Positions 7,121 through 17,433 are shown, counted from the stretch's first letter. The stretch is 64,000 bases of DNA from Bacteroidales bacterium (GCA_024401695.1 JAKSKN010000001.1:124001-188000), one strand, 5' to 3'. Made by a program: numbers and translations. Notes: generated by a model from the letters alone, not told the origin.

Positions 7121-10017
7121 AAAGACTCATATTGATCCTTGCCTGCATCCTGACACTCCAGGCCGGTGCCAGAGCACAGAAATATCCTTCCAAGGCACAG
7201 CTGCAGGAGATGTGCGACACGCTTCAGGCACGTCTTGACAGGCGCTTCCTCACCAAGAACGAGATCAAGGTCAGCAAGACGCTCAAGCGTGGCGACAAGC
7301 TTGACATTTACTTCACGGCCGACGCCGCATACTATCCCTGGCACGAGTCGGACCACGAGTGGTTCCGCGGCCAGGTCGAGAAGGAGCTGAAGGGCATCAC
7401 CAGGGATTTCAAGCTGGGTGAGATATATGCCCGCAACCACAAGCTCAACGAATACTGCACGCACGGCATCGGCAACGACGGCCGCGCCCATTCATACGGA
7501 TACGCCACCAAGGACCCGCGTACCGGAGCCAGCCGCTTCATCAGCCGCGGCGGCGCCCGCGTGTTCCCGAGAGGCCTCAGCGACCGCTACATCGCCGTAT
7601 GGCAGAGCCACGGCTATTTCTACGACGACAAGCAGAATTTCTGGCGTTTCCAGCGCGCTCCCCTTTTCCGCACGGTGGAGGATATGTTCACGCAGAGCTT
7701 CGTCCTGCCTTTCCTCATACCTATGCTTGAGAACTCCGGTGCATACGTGCTGACCCCGCGCGAGCGGGACATCAACCCGCTGGAATACGTCGTCGACAAC
7801 GACAAGAGCTTCAGCACGGTACGTCCCGGGATGCTCCGCAAGACCGGGAAATACGCCGAAAGCGGCAGCTGGAAGTCCGCCGGCCCGGGCTTTGCCGACT
7901 ACAAGGAGTCCTATGGCTTCAACGACAATATCTTCTCCGCCGGCTCCGCAAGGATGACCAGATGCACGCCAAGCGCCACCGCATCAGTCACCTGGACACC
8001 TGACATCAGCAAGCGCGGCACATACGCAGTCTATATCTCATACAAGACGATAGACCACAGCGCCACCACCGCCCGCTACACCGTCCACCATATGGGCGGA
8101 GACACCGAATTCCAGGTCAACCAGCGCCGTGGCGGAGGCACCTGGATTTACCTCGGCACCTTCGAGTTCGACGGCGACGGCAGCGGCTACGTCAAGCTTG
8201 ACAACAGGGGCAAGACCGACGAGATCGTGACCGCCGACGCAGTACGCTTCGGCGGCGGTATGGGCAAGGTCAGCCGCGGAGGCTCCGTCTCCGGCGTCAA
8301 GAGCTACATCGAAGGCGCCCTCTACTCGGAGGTCTGGGCAGGCGCAGACTCCACCATCACCCGTGCCTGGAGCACAGAATACATCGACGAATATTCCACC
8401 CGCGGCGCCTGGACAGACTGGATGCACACCAAGAAGAACATCCCGTTCGACCTTTCCCTCGCCTTCCACACCGACGCCGGCATCGTGCAGAACGACAGCA
8501 TCGTCGGCACACTTGCCATATACACCCGCACCAGCGAAGGGAAAGTCACCTTCGCCGACGGCCGCGACAGGGTCGTGAGCCGCCAGTTCTGCGACAATGT
8601 CCAGTCCCAGGTCGTACAGGACCTGCGCGCGGAATTCGACCCGCTCTGGACACGAAGGGGCATCTGGGACAAGAGCTACAACGAGAGCCGCACACCCAAC
8701 GTGCCCGCGATGATACTGGAGCTAATGAGCCACCAGAACTTCAACGATATGAAGCTCGGACTCGACCCGTCGTTCCGTTTCACCGTCAGCAGGGCCGTGT
8801 ACAAAGGAATACTGAAAACCCTCAGCGACTTCTACGGATGCCCGTACTCCGTGCAGCCTCTGCCGGTCAACTCCTTCTCCGTCCGCTTCGGCGAAGACGG
8901 CAAGGCGGTTCTCAGCTGGAAGCCGACCGAAGACAGGCTTGAGCCTACGGCAAAGGCCAAGGGCTACACCGTCTATACCAGAATCGATGACGGAGTCTTC
9001 GATTCCGGCCGCGAATTCACCGGCAATTCAGCCGAGATCCCGATCAAGGACGGCCACATCTACTCATTCAAGGTGGAGGCCTGGAATGACGGCGGCCGCA
9101 GCTTCCCATCCGAGGTCCTCGCGATAGGCAGACCTTCAGGCACGAACGGGGGAAGCGTGCTCATAGTCAACAACTTCGACCGCGTAAGCGCGCCGTCGTG
9201 GGTTGATACCCCGAACTACGCGGGATTCAACGCCATCACCGACTCGGGAGTGCCGTACATCCGCGACATCAACTACATCGGCGACACCTACGAATTCAAC
9301 CCGGAGGCGGAATACATCGATGACGACTATTCCGGCTTCGGCTCAAGCTATACAGACCGCGCAGGCGACATCATTGCCGGCAACACCTTCGACTATCCGT
9401 ACATTCACGGCAAGGCGCTGATGGCGCTCGGCCGTCCGTTCTTCTCCTGCTCACGCGACGCGTTCTGCGACACCGGAGCGCAGGGAGCAGCTGTCATCGA
9501 CCTTCTCTGCGGCAAGCAGAAGACCACCATCATAGGCCCGGGACGCGTCCCTGACAGGTATCAGGTCTTCACCGACGAGCTGCGCGAGGCCATAGTCAAG
9601 GCCGGAGCCGACGGCGTGAACTTCATCGTGAACGGCGCCAACATCGCGAGCGACCGGTCCTCCGACCCTGTTGTCAGCAGCTTTGTCGCCGACAATTTCG
9701 GCTACAAGGTCGCATCAGCATTCGGCACACGCACCGGAATGATCGCAGGTATGCCGTTCCACTCCAGGATCAACCCAGATTTCTATTGCGTCGAGTGCCC
9801 TGACGGCCTGAATCCGGAAGGACGCAATGCAAGGACATTGTACCGCTACACCGGTTCCAACGTCTCCGCCGCAGTCAGTTTCCAGGGCAGGACCAACAAA
9901 AGCGTCTCCGTCGGAATACCTCTGGAGACGCTCAAGGAAGATGCGGACAGGATATCTGTATTCAGAACCGCATTAGAGTACTTTGACAGGGACTCCAAAC
10001 CAGTGAACCATCGCTAG
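7117..10017 (+). CDS. Secreted N-acetylmuramoyl-L-alanine amidase-like protein with inserted golvesin domain
   Basis: The start is the ATG at 7117, which overlaps the VanZ stop and gives a signal peptide (MKRLILILACILTLQAGARAQ); the 966-residue protein follows. The amidase_3 fold appears split: a first part at about residues 25-240 (with QSHGYF and ENSGAYVLTPRERD), a golvesin C-terminal-like domain at about 255-375 (YAVYISYKTIDHS, YTVHHMGGDTEFQVNQ), then the second amidase part at about 390-570 with SLAFHTDAG and MILELMSHQNF, which carry the expected His and catalytic Glu. A fibronectin III-like domain (about 580-670) and a C-terminal alpha/beta domain follow. It probably trims peptidoglycan or another glycan at the cell surface. 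Database names such as xanthan lyase are often given to relatives. It overlaps the opposite Pit gene by 45 bp. Confidence 0.8.
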   Translation: MKRLILILACILTLQAGARAQKYPSKAQLQEMCDTLQARLDRRFLTKNEIKVSKTLKRGDKLDIYFTADAAYYPWHESDHEWFRGQVEKELKGITRDFKLGEIYARNHKLNEYCTHGIGNDGRAHSYGYATKDPRTGASRFISRGGARVFPRGLSDRYIAVWQSHGYFYDDKQNFWRFQRAPLFRTVEDMFTQSFVLPFLIPMLENSGAYVLTPRERDINPLEYVVDNDKSFSTVRPGMLRKTGKYAESGSWKSAGPGFADYKESYGFNDNIFSAGSARMTRCTPSATASVTWTPDISKRGTYAVYISYKTIDHSATTARYTVHHMGGDTEFQVNQRRGGGTWIYLGTFEFDGDGSGYVKLDNRGKTDEIVTADAVRFGGGMGKVSRGGSVSGVKSYIEGALYSEVWAGADSTITRAWSTEYIDEYSTRGAWTDWMHTKKNIPFDLSLAFHTDAGIVQNDSIVGTLAIYTRTSEGKVTFADGRDRVVSRQFCDNVQSQVVQDLRAEFDPLWTRRGIWDKSYNESRTPNVPAMILELMSHQNFNDMKLGLDPSFRFTVSRAVYKGILKTLSDFYGCPYSVQPLPVNSFSVRFGEDGKAVLSWKPTEDRLEPTAKAKGYTVYTRIDDGVFDSGREFTGNSAEIPIKDGHIYSFKVEAWNDGGRSFPSEVLAIGRPSGTNGGSVLIVNNFDRVSAPSWVDTPNYAGFNAITDSGVPYIRDINYIGDTYEFNPEAEYIDDDYSGFGSSYTDRAGDIIAGNTFDYPYIHGKALMALGRPFFSCSRDAFCDTGAQGAAVIDLLCGKQKTTIIGPGRVPDRYQVFTDELREAIVKAGADGVNFIVNGANIASDRSSDPVVSSFVADNFGYKVASAFGTRTGMIAGMPFHSRINPDFYCVECPDGLNPEGRNARTLYRYTGSNVSAAVSFQGRTNKSVSVGIPLETLKEDADRISVFRTALEYFDRDSKPVNHR

Positions 10018-11052
10018 GTAGATCAATCCGCTGACAACGATCACGGCAGGTATCGTGAGGACCCAGGCCCACACGATATTCTTTGCCGTCATCCACTTGA
10101 CTCTCTTGAATCCTCTTGTAAGGCCGGTGCCGATGATGGAGCCGGTTATGGTGTGGGTCGTGCTGACAGGGATGCCGAGCACTGCCGTCATAATGAGCGT
10201 GAAAGCGCCGGAAAGCTCAGCGCAGAAACCCTGGGTAGGGTTGATACGGCTGCTCAGGCCGTCGCCGAGAGTGCGGATGACCTTCCACCCGCCGGTGACA
10301 GTACCGATGGCGATGAGGCCGTAGCAGACATATTTGAGCCACATAGGCACATAGAATCCGGTCTGCCCGGCAGCTGCGGCGGCTACGGCACCATTGCCGT
10401 ACAGGAACTGCATCAAGCCGCTATCGGGATTGGAGGCAAAGGCTGTCGCGAAGAGGATGGCGATGACGCCCATAGTCTTCTGGCCGTCATTTCCGCCAAA
10501 TCCGAGTGAGAATGCCGCCGAAGACACAAGCTGCATCTTGCGCATCACCTTGTCGACGTTCTTCACATTGCGGTTCCTCAGGAAGACCATAAACAGGCAG
10601 TTCAGGGTGAAACCCATCAGCATACCCAGAAAAGGGGAAATCACTATGAACGCAAGTATCTTGAAGATGCCTCCGCCAATAAGGTACCGGGCACCATAGA
10701 CAAACCATACCGGTCCGATAAGGCCGCCTACAAGTGCGTGCGAGGCCGAAATCGGCAGGCCGACCTTCGTGCAGATGAATATCCACAGGACAGAGCCCAG
10801 CAGGGCGGCAAGGATGACATAGACATCGATGCAGGACTCCTGTACGATGCCTTTGCCCATAGTGGCGGCAACCGTTGTGTCAAATATGAAAAGCGCTATG
10901 AAAATCCAGAACGCGGCCCAGGCCACCGCCATTTTCGGAGGGAGGGCCTTGGTCGAGATGACGGTCGCGATGCAGTTGGCCGCATCGTTCATACCGTTGG
11001 TAAAGCTGAAGATCAGAGCTATCAGGGCGGTTATGAGTACTATCGCTATCAT
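9973..11052 (-). CDS. pit: Pit-family inorganic phosphate permease
   Basis: A 359-residue polytopic protein with the two inverted PHO4/PiT repeats: FTNGMNDAANCIATVISTKAL near the N-terminus and GIPVSTTHTITGSIIGTG near the C-terminus, plus LPISASHALVGGLIG and GFGGNDGQKTMG. It imports phosphate (as a metal-phosphate or with protons) across the inner membrane. The DUF47 regulator lies 3 bp upstream in the same operon, the usual arrangement. The 3' end overlaps the convergent amidase gene by 45 bp. Confidence 0.92.
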   Translation of the reverse strand: MIAIVLITALIALIFSFTNGMNDAANCIATVISTKALPPKMAVAWAAFWIFIALFIFDTTVAATMGKGIVQESCIDVYVILAALLGSVLWIFICTKVGLPISASHALVGGLIGPVWFVYGARYLIGGGIFKILAFIVISPFLGMLMGFTLNCLFMVFLRNRNVKNVDKVMRKMQLVSSAAFSLGFGGNDGQKTMGVIAILFATAFASNPDSGLMQFLYGNGAVAAAAAGQTGFYVPMWLKYVCYGLIAIGTVTGGWKVIRTLGDGLSSRINPTQGFCAELSGAFTLIMTAVLGIPVSTTHTITGSIIGTGLTRGFKRVKWMTAKNIVWAWVLTIPAVIVVSGLIYLAMVHWFGVPVKVL

Positions 11053-11055
11053 CCC

Positions 11056-11706
11056 CTATCCTATCTTTACAACAATGCTGCGGATGACGCTGGAAACCTC
11101 CTTGGCACAGTCTGACGTATCCTCGAGAGCCTGGGCGATGTTTTTCTTCTTGACGAGTTCGATCGCATCCTTCTCATACTGGAAGAGGTTCGACATATAG
11201 CTCTCATAGACGTCGTCGACATTATGTTCGATCTCCTTGATCTTGTTGCAGAGGTCATCGACCAGCTTTGCCTCCTTGCGCACGGAATCGAACTTGTGCG
11301 TGATATCCAGAAGGATCTGTGCATCCTCCTTCACGAAGTTCGCAATCTCGATGAGCTTCTTTGACGGCTCCTTCGGCTGATAGATGGCGATCTTCTTCGA
11401 AGAGTCACGGATGGTGTCAAGCAATGTATCCATCACTTCTGCCAGCTCGTGGATGTCGTCACGGTCGAAAGGGGTCACGTATGCCTGAAGCAGTTCGTCG
11501 ATTATCTTTGCGGTGATGGAATCGCCCTTCACTTCACACTCCTTGATGCGGTGGGAAAGCATCCTGCGTTCGTCAGGGTCTTCAGATGAAGTCTGCTCGT
11601 AAAGCAGTTCGGATGCCTTGAGGATATTTTCCGCCGATTCGATGAACAAAGGAAAGAAGCGTTTCTCTTTCACTACAAACAACTGTAAGAAATTGTCAAT
11701 TTTCAT
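11056..11706 (-). CDS. DUF47 (PhoU-like) phosphate-transport accessory protein
   Basis: A cytoplasmic, nearly all-helical protein of 216 residues. The pattern FFPLFIESAENILKAS at the start and ITAKIIDELLQAYVTPFDRDDIHELAEVMD with acidic metal-binding helices is typical of DUF47, a relative of PhoU. These proteins accompany and are thought to regulate Pit permeases. The stop is 3 bp before the pit ATG, so the two are surely one operon. Confidence 0.9.
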   Translation of the reverse strand: MKIDNFLQLFVVKEKRFFPLFIESAENILKASELLYEQTSSEDPDERRMLSHRIKECEVKGDSITAKIIDELLQAYVTPFDRDDIHELAEVMDTLLDTIRDSSKKIAIYQPKEPSKKLIEIANFVKEDAQILLDITHKFDSVRKEAKLVDDLCNKIKEIEHNVDDVYESYMSNLFQYEKDAIELVKKKNIAQALEDTSDCAKEVSSVIRSIVVKIG

Positions 11707-11729
11707 ATTGTGTCAAAGTTTATTTTATT

Positions 11730-13970
11730 CTATTTATACCAGTTGACGGAAGACCCGGCCCCCGCAATCCATACTATGTCGCCTTCGGCAAAGACAAACT
11801 CCGGTTTCGGGTTCGTGGTAAGGACCCCGCCGCTCATCACGCTCACCACCATACAGCCGGAATCACGCATCTTTGCAGTACGCAGACTCTTGCCGGTAAG
11901 GTATGACTCCCTGCCAAGTTCCACCTTCTCGACGACGAACATCTCGTCCTCGACATTCCCGAGCGGCTCGAACGCCACTGATTTCTGGAATTCAGAGAGC
12001 TGTTCCGTCGTACCTACGGCCACAAGCGTATCACCCGGATAGATGTACTCATCGCCATTAGGGACGATGATGCTCTTGCTGCCGCGCTTGATCTTGATGA
12101 TATTGACGCCTGAGGTATGTCGGAAAGGCATTTCACGAAGGGTGTGCCCCACATACGGGGAATCAGCCGACATCACGCAGGTTTCGATATGGACATCATA
12201 CCCCTCAAGCTGCTCCTTGACGGCATCCGTGACTATCGTCTTCTTGCGCTCGCTGAGCTCCTTCTCATTGAGGTTGGCGAAGAAACGTTTCTCGATGGAT
12301 GTGATCCTGCGGAGAGAGAAGCGCGATATGAAATAAGTGCCGGCGACAACGGCAAGCACGAGTACAATGGATATCAGGTTCAGGTCGAAATAATTCGATA
12401 CCAGCGCAAGCACAAAGCACATTGCGAGCATTGCGCGGAAGGCCATCAATGACATTATCGGCCAGGAATTGGAGCTTTTCTCCTTGAGCAGTCTCTTTGC
12501 AGACCTGTTGGCTGTCTCGCTGTTGAGCACGGACAGACCGTACAGGAATGGAAGCATCACCGCCAGGACGGCCGCCATCTTGATCCAGTTGCCGGCCACG
12601 GCATTGAGCTGAGGGAACAGCGAATCAAAGAAACGGTCAAAGAACTGCGTTGCGATGAGAATTGCAATGAGGATGATCGAATAGACCAGAATCCTTATGA
12701 AAAGGGACTTGAGAAGCACCTTCCATTCACTCTTCTCGGCAGCGGACGAACTCGTGATGTTGCGCTTCGGGGTGATTGCATCCAGCACCCTGGCCGGCAG
12801 CACGCGGTAGAGCCAGGCAGACACCGGATCGGCCGCCTTTATCATATAAGGGGTGGTGAAGGTCGTGATGACCGACACCGCAATGATCACGGGATAGATG
12901 AAGCCGCGCATCACGCCGAGCGAACAGCCCAGACCGGCGATGATGAATGCGAATTCACCCAGCTGTGCGAGACTGAAGCCGGCGTGGACTGCAGTGTCAA
13001 GTCCCTGACCTGCAAGCAAGGCACCTGCGGTCGAGCAGAAAAGTATGCCCACCATAGCCACGACTGTTATGATAAGTATAGGAAGCCAGTGCTCGGCTAT
13101 CACCGCCGGATCCACCATCATACCGACTGAAATGAAGAAGATTGCGCCGAACAGATCCTTTATGCTTGAAGTGATGTGCTCGATCTTCTCTCCCTCGAAA
13201 GTCTCGGAAAGAATCGACCCCATAAGGAAGGCGCCGAGTGCGGAGGAGAATCCCGCAAGGTTCGCGAGCACCACCATACCGAAGCACAGGCCGATGCTGA
13301 AAAGAAGCAGTATCTCGGCGGAAAGGAATTTCCTCACCTTCTTGAAGACCGTAGGTATGACGTAGATGCCCACAACGAAGGAAAGCACTATATAGAGCAC
13401 GAGCTTGCAGATGGCAAGAAGCATCTCGCCGCCGGCAAACTGGTTTGACACTGCCATCGTTGACAGGAGCACGAGCAGCAGGACTGCGATCAGGTCTTCA
13501 ACGACCAGCGATCCGAAGATAAGCGAAGCGTAAGGCTTTTTCTTCATACCCATATCATCATACGCCTTGATGATGATGGTCGTCGAGGACATGGACAGGA
13601 GGCCTCCCAGGAAAACGCTTTCCATAAATGTCCAACCCATCGCATCGCCGGCCAGAAGGCCCACGATCATCATTCCGATGCATTTGACGCCGGCGGTCAG
13701 GAGAGCACTGCTGCCGACTTTTATGAGTTTCTTGAAACTGAATTCAAGTCCGAGTCCGAAAAGGAGGAAGATGATTCCGATTTCAGACCATTCGCTGACG
13801 GCCTCCGTAGAGAACTGTGGGAACAAGCCGAGATGAGGGCCCACGAGGAAGCCTGCAATGATGTAGCCGAGGATGAGAGGTTGCTTGAGCGCCTTGGACA
13901 GAATGGTGAAAACACCCGCGGCCACCAGTATTATGGAAAGTTCAGTTACCAGATGAAGTTCTTCGGGCAT
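11730..13970 (-). CDS. Kef/CPA2-type cation:proton antiporter with TrkA-C domain
   Basis: The 746-residue protein starts with a CPA2 antiporter membrane domain (about 12 helices, residues 5-385; LGYIIAGFLVGP, FLLFGLGLEFSFKKL, GAFLMGSIL). A linker of further helices (about 430-560) precedes a C-terminal soluble regulatory part. The last 80 residues (GDTLVAVGTTEQL, then FVFAEGDIVWIAGAG) fit the TrkA-C/RCK-C fold. It should exchange potassium or sodium for protons. It sits between the NDP-sugar enzyme gene (39 bp) and DUF47 (23 bp) on the same strand. Confidence 0.85.
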   Translation of the reverse strand: MPEELHLVTELSIILVAAGVFTILSKALKQPLILGYIIAGFLVGPHLGLFPQFSTEAVSEWSEIGIIFLLFGLGLEFSFKKLIKVGSSALLTAGVKCIGMMIVGLLAGDAMGWTFMESVFLGGLLSMSSTTIIIKAYDDMGMKKKPYASLIFGSLVVEDLIAVLLLVLLSTMAVSNQFAGGEMLLAICKLVLYIVLSFVVGIYVIPTVFKKVRKFLSAEILLLFSIGLCFGMVVLANLAGFSSALGAFLMGSILSETFEGEKIEHITSSIKDLFGAIFFISVGMMVDPAVIAEHWLPILIITVVAMVGILFCSTAGALLAGQGLDTAVHAGFSLAQLGEFAFIIAGLGCSLGVMRGFIYPVIIAVSVITTFTTPYMIKAADPVSAWLYRVLPARVLDAITPKRNITSSSAAEKSEWKVLLKSLFIRILVYSIILIAILIATQFFDRFFDSLFPQLNAVAGNWIKMAAVLAVMLPFLYGLSVLNSETANRSAKRLLKEKSSNSWPIMSLMAFRAMLAMCFVLALVSNYFDLNLISIVLVLAVVAGTYFISRFSLRRITSIEKRFFANLNEKELSERKKTIVTDAVKEQLEGYDVHIETCVMSADSPYVGHTLREMPFRHTSGVNIIKIKRGSKSIIVPNGDEYIYPGDTLVAVGTTEQLSEFQKSVAFEPLGNVEDEMFVVEKVELGRESYLTGKSLRTAKMRDSGCMVVSVMSGGVLTTNPKPEFVFAEGDIVWIAGAGSSVNWYK

Positions 13971-14009
13971 AAGCTAATCTTCTTTTACAAAACCTCCCCC
14001 AGCTGCCGA

Positions 14010-15935
14010 TTACTTCTTGGCGTCAAACTCCTGGAAACGGGAATTGTTAGATATGTACTCCGGCACTATCTGCTTCATCAGGCGGACCATATCCGGGATC
14101 TCAACCGCACGGCTGAGCTCCTCAAGCTTGTCCACGGCATCCTTGGCATCGTTGTAGTCGTAAGTGCGTACGTGCGCGATACGGATGCGGTCGTGGCTGG
14201 TAGGGTCGGTATTCTCAACATTCGAAAGGACTTCCTCATAAAGCTTCTCGCCCGGGCGGAGACCGGTGTAGACCACCTTGATATCCTTGTCAGGTTCAAG
14301 ACCTGAAAGCTTGATCATACGGCGGGCAAGTGTGTCGATCTTGACCGGGGTGCCCATATCGAAGACGCAGATGCGGTTCTCGGTAGGCATCGTGGCGGCC
14401 TCCATCACCAGACGGCAGGCTTCAGGAATGGTCATAAAGAACCGGGTGATGTCAGGATGGGTGACCGTGACAGGACCGCCCTTCGCGATCTGCTGGCGGA
14501 AGCGCGGGATGACGGAGCCGTTCGAACCTAACACATTGCCGAAACGGGTCGTGACGAACTTCGTCCTGCCCTCGACCTTTCCGGCCGCGATGGCCTGCCC
14601 GAGGCTCTGGACATAGATCTCTGCAAGACGCTTGGTGCAGCCCATAATGTTGGTAGGGTTGACAGCCTTGTCGGTCGAAACCATCACCATCTTCTCGACA
14701 CCGTACTGGATGCACTTATCGGCCACATTCCTCGTACCGGCCACATTCACGAGAACGGCCTCACAAGGGTTCTCCTCCATAAGAGGGACGTGCTTGTAGG
14801 CGGCGGCGTGGAACACGACCTGAGGATGATGCGAACGGAACGCGAAATCAAGACGGCGCTCCAGACGTACATCTCCGATGATAGGCACGAACTTGAGGTC
14901 CGGATGTTTCTCCTCAAGCTCGAGCCTGAGATTGTGCATAGGGGTCTCCCCGTTATCGTAGAGGACAAGCTTCTGCACGCCGAAGCCGGCAAGCTGGCGG
15001 CAGAGCTCGGAACCGATGGAACCGGCAGCACCGGTGACCATAACCACCTTGTCCTTGAAATTCTTCTGTATCTCGTCGAGGGATATCTCGATCTCGTCGC
15101 GTCCGAGAAGGTCCTCGATCTTGACTTCACGGATATTGAAGTGGTGCAGCTCCTCACCGGAATACTCATCGATCGTAGGTACCATCAGCACCTTGACATT
15201 GTTGTCGATGCAGAACTTGACCAGGCTGTTCTGCTCTGCCTGCACATTGGCCTCGGTAGGGAACAGGATGCCGGCGAGGGAAAGGCTCTCGACTATGTCG
15301 GTGAATTCCTTTTCGGAACGGAAGCAATAGACCTGCTTGTCGGCGAAGAGGGATTTCTTCGCTCTGCTGTCCGGCGTTATGAAGCCGATGATCTCGTAGT
15401 GACGCGAGTTGCGCAGACGCGTGAGGGTTGCGATCGACTTGTCAGAAAGACCATAGACAAGCACCCTGGCGCACTTCTGAAGTTGACGGACGTGGCTCTT
15501 GTAGTTGTCATAGACCGCGATCATTATGAAACGCACGAGGCAGAACACGATCATACTGAGCAGGAAATCCGCAACCAGCATCACGAACACTGTCTTCGTG
15601 AACATCCCGAAGAGCACGACGGCCGCCCACATCAGGGCCACCTTGCCGATAGAGACAAGACCGAACTTGAAAGAATCCTTGAACGAGAAGTGCCTGATGA
15701 TGATTATGTACGTCCTGACCAGGAAGAACATCACGGCCGAAGATATCACTGATGAAAAACCCCAGACAAAGATGAACCTGTCGGAATGTCTCAGTAGTTC
15801 GTCTCCCAGAAGATAGGCGGCGATGGCCACCGCGCTGGAAACCGCAAGCGAGAGGAAGAGGTCCATAAAGAAGACCACCCACCTGTTCAGATACTTGTGG
15901 GAGTATTTGTCTATATTTTTCTCAAAAGTCGTCAT
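14010..15935 (-). CDS. Membrane-bound NDP-sugar epimerase/dehydratase (FlaA1/CapD/WbpM type)
   Basis: The 641-residue protein has four N-terminal membrane helices (about 20-130), a CoA-binding-like Rossmann domain (about 145-260) and a C-terminal extended SDR domain. Key motifs are VTGAAGSIGSELCRQL (NAD binding, about residues 300-315) and MVSTDKAVNPTNIMGCTKR, where the active-site Tyr of ordinary SDRs is Met, as in UDP-GlcNAc 4,6-dehydratases of the WbpM class. It likely makes a 4-keto-6-deoxy sugar nucleotide for surface glycans. It is far from the polysaccharide locus at 35-64 kb yet may feed it. Start at ATG 15935. Confidence 0.88.
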   Translation of the reverse strand: MTTFEKNIDKYSHKYLNRWVVFFMDLFLSLAVSSAVAIAAYLLGDELLRHSDRFIFVWGFSSVISSAVMFFLVRTYIIIIRHFSFKDSFKFGLVSIGKVALMWAAVVLFGMFTKTVFVMLVADFLLSMIVFCLVRFIMIAVYDNYKSHVRQLQKCARVLVYGLSDKSIATLTRLRNSRHYEIIGFITPDSRAKKSLFADKQVYCFRSEKEFTDIVESLSLAGILFPTEANVQAEQNSLVKFCIDNNVKVLMVPTIDEYSGEELHHFNIREVKIEDLLGRDEIEISLDEIQKNFKDKVVMVTGAAGSIGSELCRQLAGFGVQKLVLYDNGETPMHNLRLELEEKHPDLKFVPIIGDVRLERRLDFAFRSHHPQVVFHAAAYKHVPLMEENPCEAVLVNVAGTRNVADKCIQYGVEKMVMVSTDKAVNPTNIMGCTKRLAEIYVQSLGQAIAAGKVEGRTKFVTTRFGNVLGSNGSVIPRFRQQIAKGGPVTVTHPDITRFFMTIPEACRLVMEAATMPTENRICVFDMGTPVKIDTLARRMIKLSGLEPDKDIKVVYTGLRPGEKLYEEVLSNVENTDPTSHDRIRIAHVRTYDYNDAKDAVDKLEELSRAVEIPDMVRLMKQIVPEYISNNSRFQEFDAKK

Positions 15936-15970
15936 AAATAAAGCCTAATAGCCATAGTAACATACAAAAA

Positions 15971-16030
15971 TAAACAAAAGGCCAATTTCTTGCAAATATT
16001 ATCGAAGATAATACGCAGAAACCGGCCTTT
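15971..16030 (-). terminator. Rho-independent terminator of the glutamine synthetase operon
   Basis: Read on the minus strand, AAAGGCC ... GGCCTTT form the base of a two-part stem (plus coordinates 15977-15983 and 16024-16030). An inner TATTATC/GATAATA stem (15997-16003 with 16007-16013) with a tiny loop caps it, and a T-rich stretch (TGTTTATTTTTG) follows. It lies just after the stop at 16057. Confidence 0.75.
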
Positions 16031-16056
16031 CAGTCCCCTTGCAGGGAAAGGTCACA

Positions 16057-17433
16057 CTATTTGAGCGACTTCAGGAAGCTGATCTGATAGTCAATCACGT
16101 CGTCGGAGAACACGTTGTAGGCGTTATAGACGGCACGGTCACCGTCAAGCTCGTCAGCCGAGCCAGCGCAGTCAGGCGGCAGCTGCTCGAGAGCCTCCTG
16201 GACCGCCTTGTTGGCAGAATCGTGGATGTTCACGCCGAGTCCGACGTAAGTCTTGTCGGCGATTGCCAGGGCGCCGTCCATCTCAAGTCCGTGACGGGCT
16301 GCGACGCAGAGCGAAGCCATAAGCAGATACAGGTCCGCCGTACCGTCGGAAGCGCGCCACTCGAAAGTCTGCTTGAAGGAGAAATCGCAGCTGTGGGCCT
16401 TCTCAAGAGGGTTTGCTATGGCAGCCATATCGGTGTCGGTCACCCATCCGAGCGGGACGCGCACAAGCGCACTGCGGTTTGAGAACGACCAGCAGAGCGA
16501 GGTCGGAGCCTCCTGATGAGGGACCAGGCGGCGGAATGACACAGGGCTCGGGTTGCCGAATGCCGGGAGCGACGTGCCGAGGTCCATCAGGCCGGCGATG
16601 GCCTTGCGGCTGACTTCGGTGAGTTCGCCCTTCTCCGTCATCACAGGCTTGCCGTCGCGCGTGAATTTCATATGCACGTGCAGGCCGGAACCAGCCTTGC
16701 CGTCGGTGATCTTAGGAGCGAACGTGAGGTCAACGCCGTACTGGTATGCGAGCTGCCACATTATCCACTTTGCGATGACGAGTTCGTCGGCCGCCTGCTC
16801 GATGTCCACAGGGGTGAATTCGATCTCGTTCTGCTCGTAGATCTTGCCTTTCTCCGTGAAGTTGCCCACTTCGGAATGGCCGTACTTGACGTGGCACCCG
16901 GCCTTCGTGATGAGGCGCATCGCCTCCACGCGGAAATCGGCATACTTGCAGAACGGAGCGCTTTCGTGGTAGCCCTTCTGGTCGGCGATACGGTAGAGTT
17001 CCTCTTCCGGAGCCACGATGTAGTACTCAAGCTCGCCCATTGCCTGCATCTCGAGGCCGGTCGCCTTCTTGAATGCCTCCGAAGCCTTGTGGAGGATGTA
17101 GCGCGGAGCGTTCTCGAAAGGAACCGCGTCACGTGTGAAGAACTCGCACAGCACGTCCACGGTCGGCACCTCGTCCTCGAACGGGTTGCGGAATGCGGTG
17201 GAGTAGCGCGGGATGACATAGAGGTCACTCTTGCCCGCCTCGATGAACGGGAACAAGCTTGAACCGTCGACTCTCTCGCCGGCCTCGAGGAGGTTCTCGA
17301 GGTGCTCCTTGTCGCGGATAACGAAATTAAGTGTCTTGAGACGTCCGTCCCATCCACAGTAGTGGAAATTCAGCACCTCAACCTTCTGGTCGAGACAGTA
17401 CTTGATGAGCTCTGCTCTAGTTTTAGCGATCAT
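16057..17433 (-). CDS. Glutamine synthetase family protein (type I-like)
   Basis: A 458-residue enzyme with a beta-grasp N-domain and the catalytic domain. Diagnostic residues: GELEYYIV (about 133-140), SEVGNFTEKGKIYEQNEIEF (glutamate/metal ligands, about 187-206), KAGSGLHVHM (about 246-255) and NPSPVSFRRL (about 294-303). I saw no adenylylation-site Tyr motif. Ligation of ammonia to glutamate is the standard reaction; a gamma-glutamyl ligase for another amine is possible, as this short branch is diverse. The ATG overlaps the DAHP synthase stop by 4 bp, placing it last in the PAP2-aroF/CM operon. Confidence 0.85.
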   Translation of the reverse strand: MIAKTRAELIKYCLDQKVEVLNFHYCGWDGRLKTLNFVIRDKEHLENLLEAGERVDGSSLFPFIEAGKSDLYVIPRYSTAFRNPFEDEVPTVDVLCEFFTRDAVPFENAPRYILHKASEAFKKATGLEMQAMGELEYYIVAPEEELYRIADQKGYHESAPFCKYADFRVEAMRLITKAGCHVKYGHSEVGNFTEKGKIYEQNEIEFTPVDIEQAADELVIAKWIMWQLAYQYGVDLTFAPKITDGKAGSGLHVHMKFTRDGKPVMTEKGELTEVSRKAIAGLMDLGTSLPAFGNPSPVSFRRLVPHQEAPTSLCWSFSNRSALVRVPLGWVTDTDMAAIANPLEKAHSCDFSFKQTFEWRASDGTADLYLLMASLCVAARHGLEMDGALAIADKTYVGLGVNIHDSANKAVQEALEQLPPDCAGSADELDGDRAVYNAYNVFSDDVIDYQISFLKSLK

